From Kudoa neothunni (lineage: Eukaryota; Cnidaria): DNA of 64,000 nucleotides. The DNA lies in assembly GCA_964304625.1 (NCBI GenBank), contig OZ199838.1:16740001-16804000 (forward strand), in the 5' to 3' direction. The position numbers were made by a program, and so were the translations under genes. Below, in pieces: positions 1 to 13,349 of the stretch (position 1 is its first letter; every line of letters begins with the position of its first letter). The notes below the pieces were generated by a model, which saw only the letters and a program-made list of their open reading frames with translations, was not told the origin of the DNA and searched no databases.

Positions 1-3000
1 ATACTATGAGGTACATTGCCAAAATCTGCCCATAATAGTGTATAACAAAGTGAACAAATACACCAATAATTTTGAAGGTTCTAAATTGCAATTCTATCCA
101 CAACGAACAGAAGATGAAAATGCTGTTCATTTGAAATTTCAGAATTCAATGCGAGGAGAAATGTGCTTGTTCAAGTATAAACAGGGTGTAAAGGTTGGAG
201 ATGTGAATGATAACACTTGTGCGTACCAATCCAAGTGTGGAAACATTGAAGGATGTTGCTACAGTTTGTGTGATGATGTTTTCCTCAACTTTGATTATTC
301 TCCCCCTAGCTACATAAAAGTTGTTGTTTACACACGTTTCACCATTGGAGGGGCTAATCCGAAGGAGATATGCAGTCAATGCATACCTCAAGATAAAGAA
401 ACCACCCACAAGGCTGATTTGGGTGAGTATTTTTAGTTTTTAAGAAACTAGAATTAGACATAATTAATAATGTTAATTCTTTTCGGGGTTTTAGTGATGT
501 CCAAAAATCTTGTCACAAACATCACTAAAAGTGGATTTAAAATGCATGCCGAAGAATTCAAACAAAATTCAGACAGTTTTGTTTCTGAATGCAAAATGAT
601 GTATATGAAAGCAGACCAACCTGAACCGAATGAATTAGAACCTCTCCTGTGTTTGCCTAAGGGGAAATGTAAAACCGAATGTGGCACACTGGATGTCTAC
701 GATTTGATGTCTGGAACCAGTTTTCTTGTTCGGATGTATGACCATGGGGTGACCAATGTGCCCGATGTTCGATTTGAATATTTTGTGGTGACAAGTAATA
801 TTTAGTGTTTAATTTGATTTTTCATCGAAAAAATAGAGCCAGCTTCAGAAGACTCAAGCAACAACTACGACACATCAATACCACCTACTTCTACATATAC
901 TGGTTTTGTTGTTGGTCTAAATAATGCCAACGACAAAGTCACCAATCCATTAAAATATCCATCATGTAGGTATTTTGTGAGTGAGGCAGAGAAAGGTGCG
1001 TTCACCCCAGCAATGTGTGATAACCAAAGGTCATGCATGGGGTTTTGCAATGAACAGCTCACAATTGTTGGTCTAAAACACAGCCATACCTATGATATCA
1101 AGGTCGATTCAAATAAATATCTAGGTTCTTACTTATATAAAAACGTGAAAACATGTAAATCAATAGTCCTTATACCACAAATTTAGTCACTACTTTATAT
1201 TAATTTAGTGTCAGTTAATGCAAAAATCACTTCCAGTTTCGAAGAAACCCAGCTCATCATTGAAGCTAGTTTCACATCTGAGGGAAAATCCATTCAAACG
1301 AAATGTGAATGGATTATCTACAATGTGGGTAACAGTGAACCCGTTGAGATATCACGTTGCACTCAAAATCAAAATTGTGATCCACTCCCAGATTGTGGTT
1401 CTATTAGAATTGAAAATATCGACCCCAATGCTAAATTTGAGGTTCATGTCATTGTCCCCAAATTTGACGATGAATTTATTCATTTAATTGATCCCTCTAG
1501 TAGTTGTGGTGAAATTTACAAGTAAATATTTTTGTTTTAGAAAACCTCCAAATATTCAAAACTGAATACAAATACGAGGCGAATAAAAACTCCATTTCAA
1601 TTGTGGGAACGATCCAACCAGAAAATGAATCTGCTATGTGTTCTATTCAATTGTTTGTTGCAGAAGAAAACAATAATGACTATGTAAAAGCTACAGAGTG
1701 TGATAGCACTGAAGACAACAGCTGTTTTTCTCCTCAAAAATGCTCAAAGATTGTTATCAACAAAGTTCTGCCAGCTAAAAAATATAAAGTTCTAATTACG
1801 GTAGCTGAAACCAAGTTATTTGCCGAAATTGTTCTCACAACAACCTCTTCAAGTACCGTCAAATTCGACTAAAACCTTTTTTATTGTCTATTAGTTTTCG
1901 ATAAATTTTAATGTTTATATAAAAAATAGATGGAAATGTTTCTCTTAGAAATAATAAGTTTTGAATAAATAGATTCTATATTATTTTCGTGATTTTATTA
2001 ACATTTAATATTTTAAAATTTTATAATAATTATCATGTTTATAATATCAAATAGTTGATGCGACATTTACACACGAATACAATGAAAAACAGCTGGTGAT
2101 TACCGGAAAACTGAATCCTGAATACGAATCCTCTAAATGTGAATGGGTTTTAAAGATTAAACAGAATGAAACACTCGAAGATTTCAAAAGTTGTAGCTCA
2201 GAAACTAAAAACAACTGCGACGAATTACCTCTATGCTCTTCGATTACAATTGAAGATGTTGAGCCCCAACAAGACTATCAGATAGAAATAAAAGTTGAAG
2301 GGACGGACAAAAAATTTTACTACAACATTATAAAAGGTATTATTTAACTATGGACCCATTTTAACTAAAGTCTCGTCAAATAGTGCAATTGGAAAGCATA
2401 TCATTTGAAATTTATCATCTGTATTATGGTGATGGTTTGTTGGTTGGCACCAAGACCGAACCCCCAAGTACACAGACGTTCAAGTGTGGCTGGATTCTCG
2501 AAGTAAAGAACGCAGATCAAACATATACTGCCTCGCAGAAATGTGTCGAAGATGATCTTGAAGCTTGTGGTGAATTTCCCTCTTGTGACAAAATATCTAT
2601 TAAAAATGTGGATAAAAGGCAAAGTTATCGTTTGACAATTACTTACACGAGTTATTTGAATTCACCCAAAATCATCGACATTACACCAGGTTTCCAGTGT
2701 ACCTTCTGTTGGAATATAATCTAGATTTTTAGGTAGCGGAAAGGGTTCACTTGAACTTCCTTACACGATACATACCAACCAACTCTCAATCAATACGCAA
2801 ATGTTTCCCGTGATTGACGATGCAAAATGTTCGTGGATGGTTGAAACTCGAAATGAGGATGACTCCTTTATTGTGGAAAAACAATGTTCAACAGAATCTA
2901 CGCAAGATTGTGCAGAGTTACCTTATTGTAATAATTTAGCGATTCCAGAGTTAACAGGTGAAGCCACATATCGTGTTACTGTCACAGTTGATGGCACTTC

Positions 3001-3365
3001 GCTCTCAAATAGCTTCACACTTGCAGTCAGCTCAACAGATGAACCCAATGAGGAGGATGAGAGTAATTATTCAATGTTAACTCAATTCTTAAAACAATCT
3101 TTTAGAGTCGGATTTACCCAATGAAGCATCTAACGATATAAAGTATTTTTAGAACTGTACATGTCTACTATTTATACTTTTTAGGTTAGGTAAAAGCGCC
3201 ATTTTCATTATCATGTAATTTAATCAAATTATAATTCTTGCACTAACTTAAAATTAAAGTGGGGTTTCGGCAGGACTCTTACTAATGGCCATCACCTGTG
3301 TCATAATATGCATGAGGCGTAGCTCTCGTGGCGGTGATGGCTTAGTTATGAGTGACGAATATTAA
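1..3365 (+). CDS. Type I membrane protein of eight tandem 4-Cys modules (5' partial)
   Basis: Not recognised as a named gene. Eight exons (39-422, 495-794, 837-1154, 1209-1508, 1541-1852, 2055-2336, 2384-2689, 2733-3062) each encode one module of about 95-128 residues. The last five share KCxW, then a Cys, then CxxxPxC (CDPLPDC, CDELPLC, CGEFPSC, CAELPYC), then an IxIxxVxPxxxYxIxIxV-like strand pattern. The first three are more divergent but keep four or more Cys. The pattern recalls a fibronectin type III-like beta sandwich with added disulfides; that fold is inference. All introns between modules are phase 1, as in shuffled extracellular domains. The module array is followed by an acidic stalk, then a final exon (about 3260-3365) coding a membrane helix (GVSAGLLLMAITCVIICM) and the short tail RRSSRGGDGLVMSDEY. 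Introns are 28-202 nt. The gene runs off the left edge, so any signal peptide is unseen. A surface adhesion or host-contact role is possible but unproven. Confidence 0.75.
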
Positions 3366-3415
3366 TATCGTTGTTTGGACGAGATACTATGGAATGAATC
3401 TATTTATGATTAGAA

Positions 3416-3421
3416 AATAAA
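3416..3421 (+). promoter_or_regulatory. Polyadenylation signal AATAAA of the modular membrane protein
   Basis: An AATAAA hexamer lies about 50 bp after the stop codon at 3363-3365, where a polyadenylation signal is expected. Confidence 0.45.
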
Positions 3422-3429
3422 AATACTTT

Positions 3430-6165
3430 GGTTTTTTGTTGATGTGTTCATTTATGTGGATTTTATTTTTTAGTCTTTATTTTTCTTCATAATTTATTTA
3501 AAAAATTTGTTAAATCTAATTATTTTAAGTATTTAAAGGGAAGATAAATAATTGGACAATAAGTTTTTGTTAGATGTGCTCATTCAGAGGTAAAAAATCT
3601 GGATGTATACTTACATTTCCTCTGATTCTTTTCCATGCGAATCATAATAAATTAAGAACAAACATAAACTATAATTAACTAATATGGACGCAATTTTTTA
3701 TTTTAAAATTAAATTTATTCGTTGGTAACCTTCCAAGAGGAAAATAAAAAATTGCTCAAAACTTCCACATCTAAACTGTACATTCATAATTAGCGCTTTA
3801 CGACTGATCTTAACTCATACTCCATACGTATGGCAAATTGAAGTTCACTAGTGATTGCAAATCCAAAGAAAATGACTTTAAAATTATCCTTTATTGATCA
3901 ATTTCGAATTCAAAAATTTTATTATACATTTTTTTAAGTAAACCATGAAGCAAGTATGAAACGAAATTCAATTAACGCCCAAATTAAGTTTTTTGTTGAA
4001 TTATTTTAAATTTTAGTGCTCCAAATTGAAATCGATTTTCATCTAAAAATTACATAAACTAGAACTTTATATTCAGCATTTGTTCGCGTGCTTACTTTCC
4101 TCATTTAATTTCTAAACTTATAATTCAACAACAACTACAACATCGAATCATTATGCGCAAGCGCGACAATAATCATCTGATATTTTTCACTATAATATAA
4201 TCATCTAGTACATTTATAAATTATTCAAATAATTAGCCAATGAAGAGCCTCTTCGTAACTCAATTACTTTTAACCCCGGCAAGAAATAAGTCTTAATATT
4301 TAATTTAATTCATTATCAGTTATATTTATTTTACCTGTACATACGTTTTCTCGTTACGATATAATTCTTCCTTTTATGTAATTTAAGTAGAAACAATTTA
4401 CTGCCTAAAAATAAATCCGTTTTATATCTTCTTGTTGATAAAAGGTGTGGAGTTGTTCTCATAGTCGTAAAAAGAGTGGGAAAGAAAATGAGTCAGGAAG
4501 CGCTATATTAAATTATTCTGTTTAAATTTATAGATACATGAATTTTTCGAAACTCTTACAAACATTTTATTCTGTGTGATAAAATATTTGAATCGTCACA
4601 AATAAGATTAATCTCATCGTCAAATTCGTCTAATATTAATTTATGTCAAACATTTCTTTGACCTCAACATTATTTGCACGACCTCTCTTAAGTTATTTTC
4701 AGATATTTTTCTAAATAAAATAACTTTACTTCACTCCCTATAAAACGAAATCAAAATATTTTATATTATAATAATATAAAAAATATTTTCAACCATAATA
4801 ACACCAAAAGAAGGATAATGTGTTTTCAGTTACGGGGTGATTGAAAATTTAAACTTTAAACAAATAGGGAGTCATCTGCGGTGCAGGAGAATAACGTGTG
4901 AAAATGCGGCTAATAAAATCCCATGTCACTTATCCTATCGCATATATGAGATTACTCATTTTGATAGTGATGTCGCTAATTAGATTCAAATATTCCATTC
5001 ATTTTTTTACAGACCAAATATTTAATACCGGATTAAAAATTCTCCGATACCCACGGAACAATCTAGGTCCAACTCGAAGTTGTGAATATATATTTAAGTT
5101 TTTCTCGCGTTATCAAAAATGACATACATTTCATTAATCCATATAAAATGAGACTTATAATTAATCAAGTAAAATTATTTGACTCATTGTGAATTACAGG
5201 CACATTCGGGTTATTAGTCAGTCGGCGGTGAAAAATTACCAGGTTGATGACCTTTCGAAGCTTAGTTTTTCGAATACAATCAGCCCTATTCAATATTTTC
5301 AGAATTTTTGTACTCATCAATTCAACTCAATTAAAGTTCATTCGACACAATTTTATATATAATCTAATAGAATGGTGAGAAGTCACAATAAAGCCAGGTT
5401 GCATTTATTGGATCGCCTATTAAGTTTATTCATAAGCTTAAACTCTCAAATATGAGGCTTGGCTTGATACTAATCTGACAGAATGAATCAATTTTTCTCG
5501 ATCTCTATGAATGAATGAATGAATGAATCAATCAATCAACGAAACAATCCTCGAAGAATTATTGGAGTTTATTCGGAGTTAAGCATAGCTCAAAAAATAT
5601 TTCGGTATTAACATCGATAAGTGATCTCAATACGAGGTCATTTAAAGCAAATAAAAAACGTCCATATATATTTATTTATACGGATTATTGATTAATTGAA
5701 AATACTGTTCGAAACGACTTCTATAATATTAATTTTTTGAATGATCTTAATACAACTAACACATGTTAACTGTTATGTTTGAATTGGTTTGTTCAATTGA
5801 ATTATCGTAAAAAACGCTCGAATATTATTTGGACGTTAGTGCACACGCGCAAGCGCGGATGCTTTAACATAGTGTAGCTTTCGCTGTTAACTTTTATTAT
5901 CACCAAGCCAAGGTAGGCATTGCCTTCATTTTTCTAGCCACTTGCTGTTACGCCTTAATATTGCTTTGAGTGTTTGCGATTAATTTTATCTTATCGGATT
6001 ATACGTGTTCCATACATACTCATTAGCAATAGTAGTAAACTGTGAATATTGCTATTGGCAACTTGTTTATCTCACTTTGATTGTGGTGTGGAATAGTTGT
6101 TGATTGAGTAACGATTGATTGAAACTATAAATTTCTCGTAAGCTTGCACGAAAACACGTGAAAAG
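3430..6165. other. Intergenic, AT-rich
   Basis: No coding exon is convincing here. It holds a short (GAAT)n run near 5510-5530 running into (CAAT)n, and two GCGC-rich motifs (4154-4165 and 5846-5858) in otherwise AT-rich DNA. The second lies about 310 bp before the TMEM120 start and may belong to its promoter. Confidence 0.6.
5846..5858. promoter_or_regulatory. NRF1-like GCGC motif upstream of TMEM120
   Basis: CGCGCAAGCGCGG, close to the NRF1 consensus YGCGCAYGCGCR, lies about 310 bp before the TMEM120 ATG in AT-rich DNA. Similar motifs lie near the starts of other genes in this window. Confidence 0.3.
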
Positions 6166-7917
6166 ATGGACGACGAGCCACTTACTCAAATTAAAACTTT
6201 GGATCAATTCCAGGAGATATTCTCTACATGGAATGAACAATATAATGAGAAAATAGTGAGCGCAATTAGATAATGATTTGATTGGGAGAATTTGACTCTT
6301 TCATTTTTCTAGAAACAACAACTAAGCGTATATCATGAATCTATGATACAATTTAAAGAAGCCCAAAGAAAGATTGTTTCGGAGATAGGAAGTGGAAAAC
6401 AAATGCTATCAACCTTCAAACTCAAATTCTCATCGTAATGCCAATCTACGATTCTCCTACTGTTATAGCTGATTGTGCATTTTATCGATTAGTTTGATAA
6501 AACCGTATAAACAAAAAAGTTCGAAAATTACGAACAATAGTAGTGATGATGTTTTCAATGACGAAATTTCCGGGCAAATAAATAATATCAGAGATTCCAT
6601 CAAAAAAACCAACGAACTTCATGAGAGTATTCAACTAGTTCTACCGAAATATCCATCGTAAATAAAGTGCTTCTAGTTGAATGATTGTGATTTGATTTTT
6701 AGTTGGTTCCTGAGACAGTGTATTGGTGATGTGAATATTTCACTTTATTGGAAAAAGTGCGTTTTTCTATTATTGCTATTAGCAAAAATTTAATTTTCAA
6801 TCCCTCCTGTAGATTCAACTACAAAGAACGATATGAATCATTCAAATTCAACAGCAGCGTTATATTCCTAATATTGTGGTTTATGAATTGGATTTTCTTT
6901 CGAAATAGGTACAAATTAATCTCTATAAACTAATGAAATTAACGTTATATTTTTTATTCCACCATGTGAATCATTAACTAATGTAAAATCCATTTTAGAT
7001 TTGTGGATAGCGTAATGATTGGCTATGCGATTTGGTTCTATAGCTCCTTGACCATTCAAGAGGGTATACTTGTGGCAAATGGTTCACAGTAATCTATTTT
7101 GATATTTTATTGTTTGATTTTTATTGATTTTTAGTATAAAAGGTTGGTGGAGAGCACATCATTTCCTCGGGGTTCTTGCTGCTGGTTTGATGCTCTTATG
7201 GTATTATTATTGTTCAAAGAAAATTCAATTATGTTGATCATTTTAGGCCGCCAAACTCTACCTATGATTCGATACGAAATATCCATTATATTTTTGGTTG
7301 TTTTCAAGGTAGTTGTCAGTGGATTCAGTTTAAATATTGTTAATTGTGTATAGCGATTATCCAGATGATTCAATATCGTTATCAAAAAGCACAACTTTAT
7401 CGAATCAACTCTTTTGGTCATGGAGTAAATATGGAAATCACCAATGGTATTGATACAAGCTTATGTATACAGTGTAATGAGCTTTTGTTGTAGAGGGTAT
7501 CACAAAACAACTACTCATCGGTTTGTCTCTTATGACAGTGTGTTTATTCCTTCATTATGTAATATTTTTTATTTGTTTATTTATTGGTGCCGTTGCGATT
7601 TTCATGATGGATTTGGTATATTAGTGCACACAATTCTACTTTGCCTATCAAATCTACAAGATCTATATAGTTCATGGCGGTTGGCAGGTATTTTATATAG
7701 AGATTAGTTCGATTTCGTTGATGAACTATTTTTGTAGTTTCTGCTACTGCTTTGCCTATACAGCATATTTGGTGTTGGAAATCTGGTCACTTTGTTATCG
7801 GTTATGGTTTCCAAGATTACACACAAGGCTCCTGTTGCCCACCACAAAGAAGATCTCCGCAAGACGCTCAATCTCAGTCTTTCCGATTACGATAAACTAA
7901 CCAAAATGTCAATATAA
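6166..7917 (+). CDS. TMEM120: TMEM120 (TACAN/NET29 family) membrane protein
   Basis: About twelve short exons code a protein that follows TMEM120 along its full length. An N-terminal coiled-coil part (MDDEPLTQIKTLDQFQEIF, then KQQLSVYHESMIQFKEAQRK) leads to LPKYPSWFLRQCIGDVNISL, which corresponds to LPKKNGLYLNLVLGNVNVTL of vertebrate TMEM120. Next come FNYKERYESFKF, a helix ending NWIFFRNR, the family hallmark GWWRAHHFLGVLAAG (GWWVSHH in vertebrates), WPPNSTYDSIRN, then IQYRYQKAQLYR and further helices to the stop. The family forms six-helix dimers of the nuclear envelope/ER and plasma membrane that bind coenzyme A and resemble ELOVL enzymes; an ion-channel role (TACAN) is disputed. The start is the first ATG in frame with conserved sequence. 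No frame breaks were seen. Introns are about 40-70 nt. Confidence 0.93.
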
Positions 7918-10207
7918 AAACGACTTATTTATTTTAAAATTTTGTTTTTTATAAAATTTTTTGTTTCTCATTATATTTAATTATGAATAATTCTATATAA
8001 ATATCCAAGAATTGAAATACATACACACATGATGCCAAACAGCAACTTGGATTAATCTGTGCCTATAGTATACATATCAAAGCGTATAATGTTCTTAGAT
8101 TCATTTTTAGAATAAACTTATAGTGTATTTTTTAATTTTACTGAAACCTTAAAATTTTAAGTTCAATTGCAGGATACTTTTAGCCTTTTTTATATTTGCC
8201 GTAGAGTTTGATATTCATCTGTATTGCTCTTGATATAGACATACAAATTTTTATTATACATTCTTATAAAATCAAATAAAGGTTAACTACATGATTATAA
8301 TAAATATACATTTAAAAAATGTAATTAAAATGTTTCCATTTGGCAACATTGGGGTTAGACCAGTGTTTCCCAACTTTTTTAGCCGTTATCCACGTTAATA
8401 TCTTAAATATTTAATCGAATTTAACATTAACAATTTTAATAATATTTATATCTGGTATTATATATAATGATTGAAACATTATTAAACCGTCATGTTTGTC
8501 TCGTGTCGACTTATCACTCTTACTTTTTAATTATCTCCGCTGGTTCATTATTTTGAAATTAATGTTTTAAATACAATATTTTGTTTTTAATGATTATTTT
8601 TGGATTTTTTGTCAAATGATGTAATCTATAAAGTATGAAACTATTAGTATTTAATGATTTTTCGCTTCAATATTCAATAAATCTAAACGAATACCAAATT
8701 CATTCGAATATAGCTCGCTATTACTTAATATCAATACTTTTTAATATTTCTGTCATTGAAAACAAAATTTATTCAGTTAAAGAATTTTTTGGCTTTTAAT
8801 TAAAAAAAATAATAATGAAAGATTCAATATATTATTGTACGTCGATTAAATAGTAGGAAAATCGGTGTTTTAAATATTTTTTTGTGGTGTTCAACTTAAC
8901 ATTTACAAAAATCAATATAAACAAGTATAAATCATTAATGTGATATTAGTATCTATTTAATGAAGGTGTGAGTAATCACATTAATAAATAACGCACCAGT
9001 TTGGTGTAGCATTGTATGATGGAAATCTATTTTAATATAAAAACAAATATTTTTATTTACTTTTAACAACTTGATAAAAAATTATATTTTTTAAAGTATT
9101 CAACATAAATGTGAGAAAATTAATCATTTAATTCAGGAATAAAATCAAATATAATATCCACATCAAGGTTATACATAGCAGCAGTCAGAAAATTTCCGTT
9201 TTTTTTTAATTATACAAACATTATTACTACGTGAAATTAATTTTTTTATTAATTAAATTTACTTTATATTAATTTTGTTTTTTTAAATAAACTATTAAAA
9301 AATTTATTTCGTCGATTATAAATAACATGAATGGCATATAAAGATAGTAAAAAAATGGATAGGATATGCAGATTATATTTTCATGAAATGTCTAAAAACA
9401 CATTATTTTGTAAAATAAAAATCTTTAATTTCATTTGACTCGATAATATTTAATAAAATTTTTTCTGTATGAGAATTCGGGGTGAATAATACTTTCAATA
9501 TCTAGATTTGGGTAATTGAATCAGCGAGTGAACTGAAATGTTCGAAAATACCACCTTCAAGTTTTAATAGGTAAATTAAGTGTAAAGTGTATCTTTTTAA
9601 ACACGCTCGTTCCACTTAACTATTTTGTGAATAATCTTGTTAAGTATTAAATAATTAAAAATAGAAAAAACTATGAAATTAAACGAGTCCAAGAAATACA
9701 TGAGTAGTTAAGTGTCTAAAATTTAATGGATAGAAAAATTAACTCTCATCTGTATCAGATTTTTAAGGTAAAGAACTTTTCGTTGGCACCAAAAACAGAC
9801 GAACAAAAGCGTGAGCATTGCTTGATGAGTCAAGTTTATATCATTTTTCAACTTTAAATGTGCGATGGTACTCACAAAACAACAATATTTAACTTAATTC
9901 TACATAATATTTACAATAAATCAATAAATTTTTCATGACCCCAGGTTAAACACATATTAGAAATCTCCCACATTAATACAAACAACATCCCTCAAAAATT
10001 TAGGTAGACGGCCATATTGGAGATTATTCATCTTACAACCGAATCACAGCATTACCTACTTTCAACTACTCATTAATTTACATTACTCGATTTAGTGGGT
10101 CATATTAAGTCACATGCGCAGTTTGAAAATAAATACATTCGTTTTAGCACATTGCCAAATCAATTTATTACTAATTGAATTAATGTCACAATCAAAACAG
10201 CTATAAT
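7918..10207. other. Intergenic, with one hAT-like terminus
   Basis: Very AT-rich, with no supported gene. At 8361-8380 the sequence CAGTGTTTCCCAACTTTTTT is typical of a hAT terminal inverted repeat, but no partner end with a matching duplication was found nearby. Confidence 0.5.
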
Positions 10208-10543
10208 TTATCTATTGGATTTTGCAACACGTTCGAGCTCATCCTTCTTTTTTATTGCGTACGAGTTGCTTGACCCTTTCGAGGCGTTAATGAGCTCGTC
10301 AGCAAGACACTCAGAAATGGATTTTAGGTTTTTGAAACTGGCTTCACGTGCACCAGTGGCGATCATGTAAAGAGCTTGGTTGATTCTTCTCAATGGAGAA
10401 ACATCAACGGACTGTCTACGAACAGTACCAGCTCTACCAATACGGGTGGAATCTTCACGTGGACCACCATTTTTGATGGCAGCAACAAGAACCTCAACTG
10501 GATTCTATAACCGGTAAACAATTCACAATTCCGATACCGCAAA

Positions 10544-10574
<31 letters not shown>

Positions 10575-11017
10575 ACCTGTCCGGTGAGTAGATGAATAAC
10601 TTCGAAGGCGTCTTTGACAATTTTGACAGCCTTAATTTTTTTACCTGTGTTACGTCCATGTTTCATGAGAGCATTAACCAATCGTTCAACAATTGGACAC
10701 TAAACACATCACCAATAATTTCCCACTCGAAACACACACTAGAGTTACTCTTGATTTTCCGAATCGTTTGTTGGCATAACGACCAGCAGTATGAGGGACC
10801 AAAATTTGAGCAGTATCAGTTGAAATGTGATCCTATCAATAAGTCAGCAAAATCCACATGAAGCCACATCTACCTTCAAACTTATATCACTGACTTGAAC
10901 GTTAAGACTCCATTTTCTGAACAATTTTCTTTGAGGAAGAGTGCTCTCAATCTCGTCAACGTATTCATTACCGACAACTTCGGCCGCAACAACACTTTCG
11001 TCCCATTCCTCTCCCAT
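10208..11017 (-). CDS. RPS5: 40S ribosomal protein S5 (uS7)
   Basis: Four exons on the minus strand give a complete uS7 protein, a small-subunit head component that contacts mRNA and tRNA at the exit site. The N-terminal exon [16 protein letters not shown]... leads into [18 protein letters not shown] (human KLFGKWSTDDVQINDISLQ). Then come [67 protein letters not shown] and [13 protein letters not shown]. The end, [20 protein letters not shown] followed by SNR, is identical to human. Introns are about 41-75 nt; the last contains a TGAT microsatellite. The ATG at 11017-11015 begins the MGEEWDE reading. An AG two bases upstream leaves open a 5'-UTR intron. No frame breaks. Confidence 0.98.
10545..10576. 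repeat. (TGAT)n microsatellite in RPS5 intron
   Basis: About eight tandem TGAT units fill most of the last RPS5 intron, next to the donor site on the minus strand. Confidence 0.85.
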
Positions 11018-11108
11018 TCTATGCGTATAAACAGATTAACTCAAATTGAACAATCCACACAAAACCACCTCTCGAGCTGCACAAAAATCAGAACACGCGA
11101 TGCCGAGG

Positions 11109-11114
11109 TGCGCA
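11109..11114. promoter_or_regulatory. TGCGCA motif upstream of RPS5
   Basis: TGCGCA lies about 92 bp before the RPS5 ATG, in a short GC-richer stretch that includes ACGCGATGCCGAGG. Its likely role as a promoter element rests on recurrence near other gene starts in the window. Confidence 0.25.
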
Positions 11115-11294
11115 ATATGAACACGAACTTAACCGAACAATAATAATGATGAAATATCTAGGATTCTCTTTTTTCTATTACATCAACCATTGCAGATACT
11201 CTATAATGGAATAGTTAATGTGATTTTCGATTTGGATTTAAAAACACAAAATTAATATGGCATCAAAAACACCATAATATTGACACTGGGTGAG

Positions 11295-12528
11295 TCATGT
11301 GAACGAGTTAAGTTTGAACTGATCAATTACTTTGACCATTTCACGACCTATAAAAGCAGGTGATTGTACCACCTGTACCCCAGCTTCGGTGAGAGCCTGG
11401 ATTTTTTCTTTGGCACCTCCTTTACCACCTGAAATTATTGCTCCGGCGTGACCCATTCTTCTTCCTGGTGGTGCAGTCACTCCAGCAATGAATGAAACCA
11501 CTGGTTTTCCACCTTTGTGGTTATTTCTCTCTATGAGGTATTCGGCTGCGCGTTCTTCAGCTTGACCACCAATCTCACCGATTAAAACTATTCCTAAATA
11601 AGTGTGTAGTCAAATTGAACACCCACAACAAAAACTACCTTTTGTGTTGGGATCTTCTAGAAATATTTCCAAACAATCAATAAAATTTGTCCCATTGAAT
11701 GCATCGCCACCAATTCCTAACGCGCACACATTAAAAACCTCACCTAAAACACCTTTGGATACCGATACAATAAGTTTGCCCCAAACCAGTGGAGGTGGTT
11801 TGATGAACAGCTTCGTAAGTGAGAGTGCCTGATCGAGAGACAATTCCTAAACATAAAATCATTAGGATTGAACAGTTAAAGCTGAATTAATGATTGTGCG
11901 CCAAAACCTACCAATACAACCTGGTTTATGAATAAATCCAGGCATTATACCAATCTTGCATTCACCAGGCTAAACATAGATTCAAATTTTACATTAACAA
12001 CAAAAATGATAGGTCACTTTAATGATGCCAGGACAATTTGGCCCCAATAAACGTGTTTTATCTTGTTGAAGGAGTCGATTTTTCACCCTAACCATATCGT
12101 GCTCTGGAATACCTTCAGTTATACAAACAACCAAAGGTATTTCTGCTTCCATTGCTTCGATTATGGCTTCGGCTGCAAACCTGGGAGGAACGAATATCAT
12201 AGTGGCATCACATCCGGTGTGTTCCCGTGCTTCTTTAACTGTGGCGAAAACTGGCTTTCCAAGATGAGTGGTTCCAGCTTTTGATGGTGACACACCTCCG
12301 ACAATGTTTGTGCCATACTCGATCGCCTGCTCACTGTGGAAAGTTCCTTGTTTTCCAGTGAACCCTTGGCATATGACTTTGGTGTGTTTTCCAATCTTAA
12401 GCGCTGATCGAGTAGCGTTGTACATCTGCGTGGATGATACACACCTCACTAGATACAATTGTGTGGTATAGAAAATCTCTTCATAGAAATTTATTACTCC
12501 CTTGCAGCAACCGAACCGGTCTCAACAT
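11295..12528 (-). CDS. SUCLG1: Succinyl-CoA ligase (ADP/GDP-forming) subunit alpha, mitochondrial
   Basis: Minus-strand gene with six exons and 45-90-nt introns. The enzyme converts succinyl-CoA to succinate with phosphorylation of ADP or GDP in the mitochondrial matrix; the alpha subunit binds CoA and carries the phospho-histidine. The first exon [10 protein letters not shown], spliced to [20 protein letters not shown], is Arg-rich and reads as a transit peptide. Next come [20 protein letters not shown] (CoA site), [78 protein letters not shown] and [15 protein letters not shown]. The C-terminal block [20 protein letters not shown] holds the catalytic His in GHAGA. The start was chosen because an intron of about 49 nt joins this ATG in frame to the conserved part. 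Complete, with no frame breaks. It lies 278 bp upstream of RPS5 on the same strand. Confidence 0.97.
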
Positions 12529-12537
12529 ATTTAAAAA

Positions 12538-12543
12538 TGCGCA
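12538..12543. promoter_or_regulatory. TGCGCA motif just upstream of SUCLG1
   Basis: TGCGCA lies 10-15 bp before the SUCLG1 ATG, in the 5'-UTR or core promoter. It matches the half-site seen near AACS, RPS5 and EDC4 starts. Confidence 0.3.
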
Positions 12544-12599
12544 GCAACAACAAACTAATCCTTTTTGTTAATAACTGTGAACTTTAGTTTAGATAATAG

Positions 12600-13340
12600 T
12601 TTGTGTTTTAATTTCTCCCTTGAGTTTCCAAAAAATATTTTGATATATATTAATAAAATAGTTTAATTAATGAACTATTGTATTAATTGAACAGGTTGTA
12701 ATCTGAAAATGTTTTGTTCGGTGGGCGAACATCAGCGATCATAAATCCTATAACATAAATCACAATACCACATGATATTTTTGTTTAATTCCATCCATCA
12801 CGTGTTTCCAGTCCACATAGAGATCAATAATATTGGCGATAAAAATTGGTTAAATCTGATCTGGCTTGACATTTTATATTATCTTGAAGTCGAATCAATC
12901 ACTCGCAGATACATTCCATTATGTTTAGTATCATTTTATTATTTGTTTGAATTAAAAATGAGTTTTTTCTATTATATCCACATTAGAAATATAAAAATTA
13001 ATTAAGTTTCATTCGATTGACTGTCGTTTATTTATTAATATTTTTAATTTATATTTAGGATTAAAAAAGCGATAATCAGGCTATGTTATTGAATTATAAA
13101 TGAAATATATTATTAACTCAAAACGATTTTCACATCGCAATATCTCATTGTTTTCAACAGACTACTTCTAGCAATTTTGTGTGTTCTTAAAAAAAATAAT
13201 TTGAGTTAATTTTAAATTGAACATTTTTTAATTGATTAAATAGTAAACTCTCCAGGTTCTTATTTGTAGCGTTTCTATATTTCCTTTTAAAAGCACCCCA
13301 AGTCGCCTATGTTCTGTTTGTGTATAACAGTTCCATGAGA
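12600..13340. other. Intergenic, no gene seen
   Basis: AT-rich sequence between the SUCLG1 5' end and the Merlin remnant. No exon or repeat family was recognised. Confidence 0.6.
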
Positions 13341-13349
13341 AAAACACAG

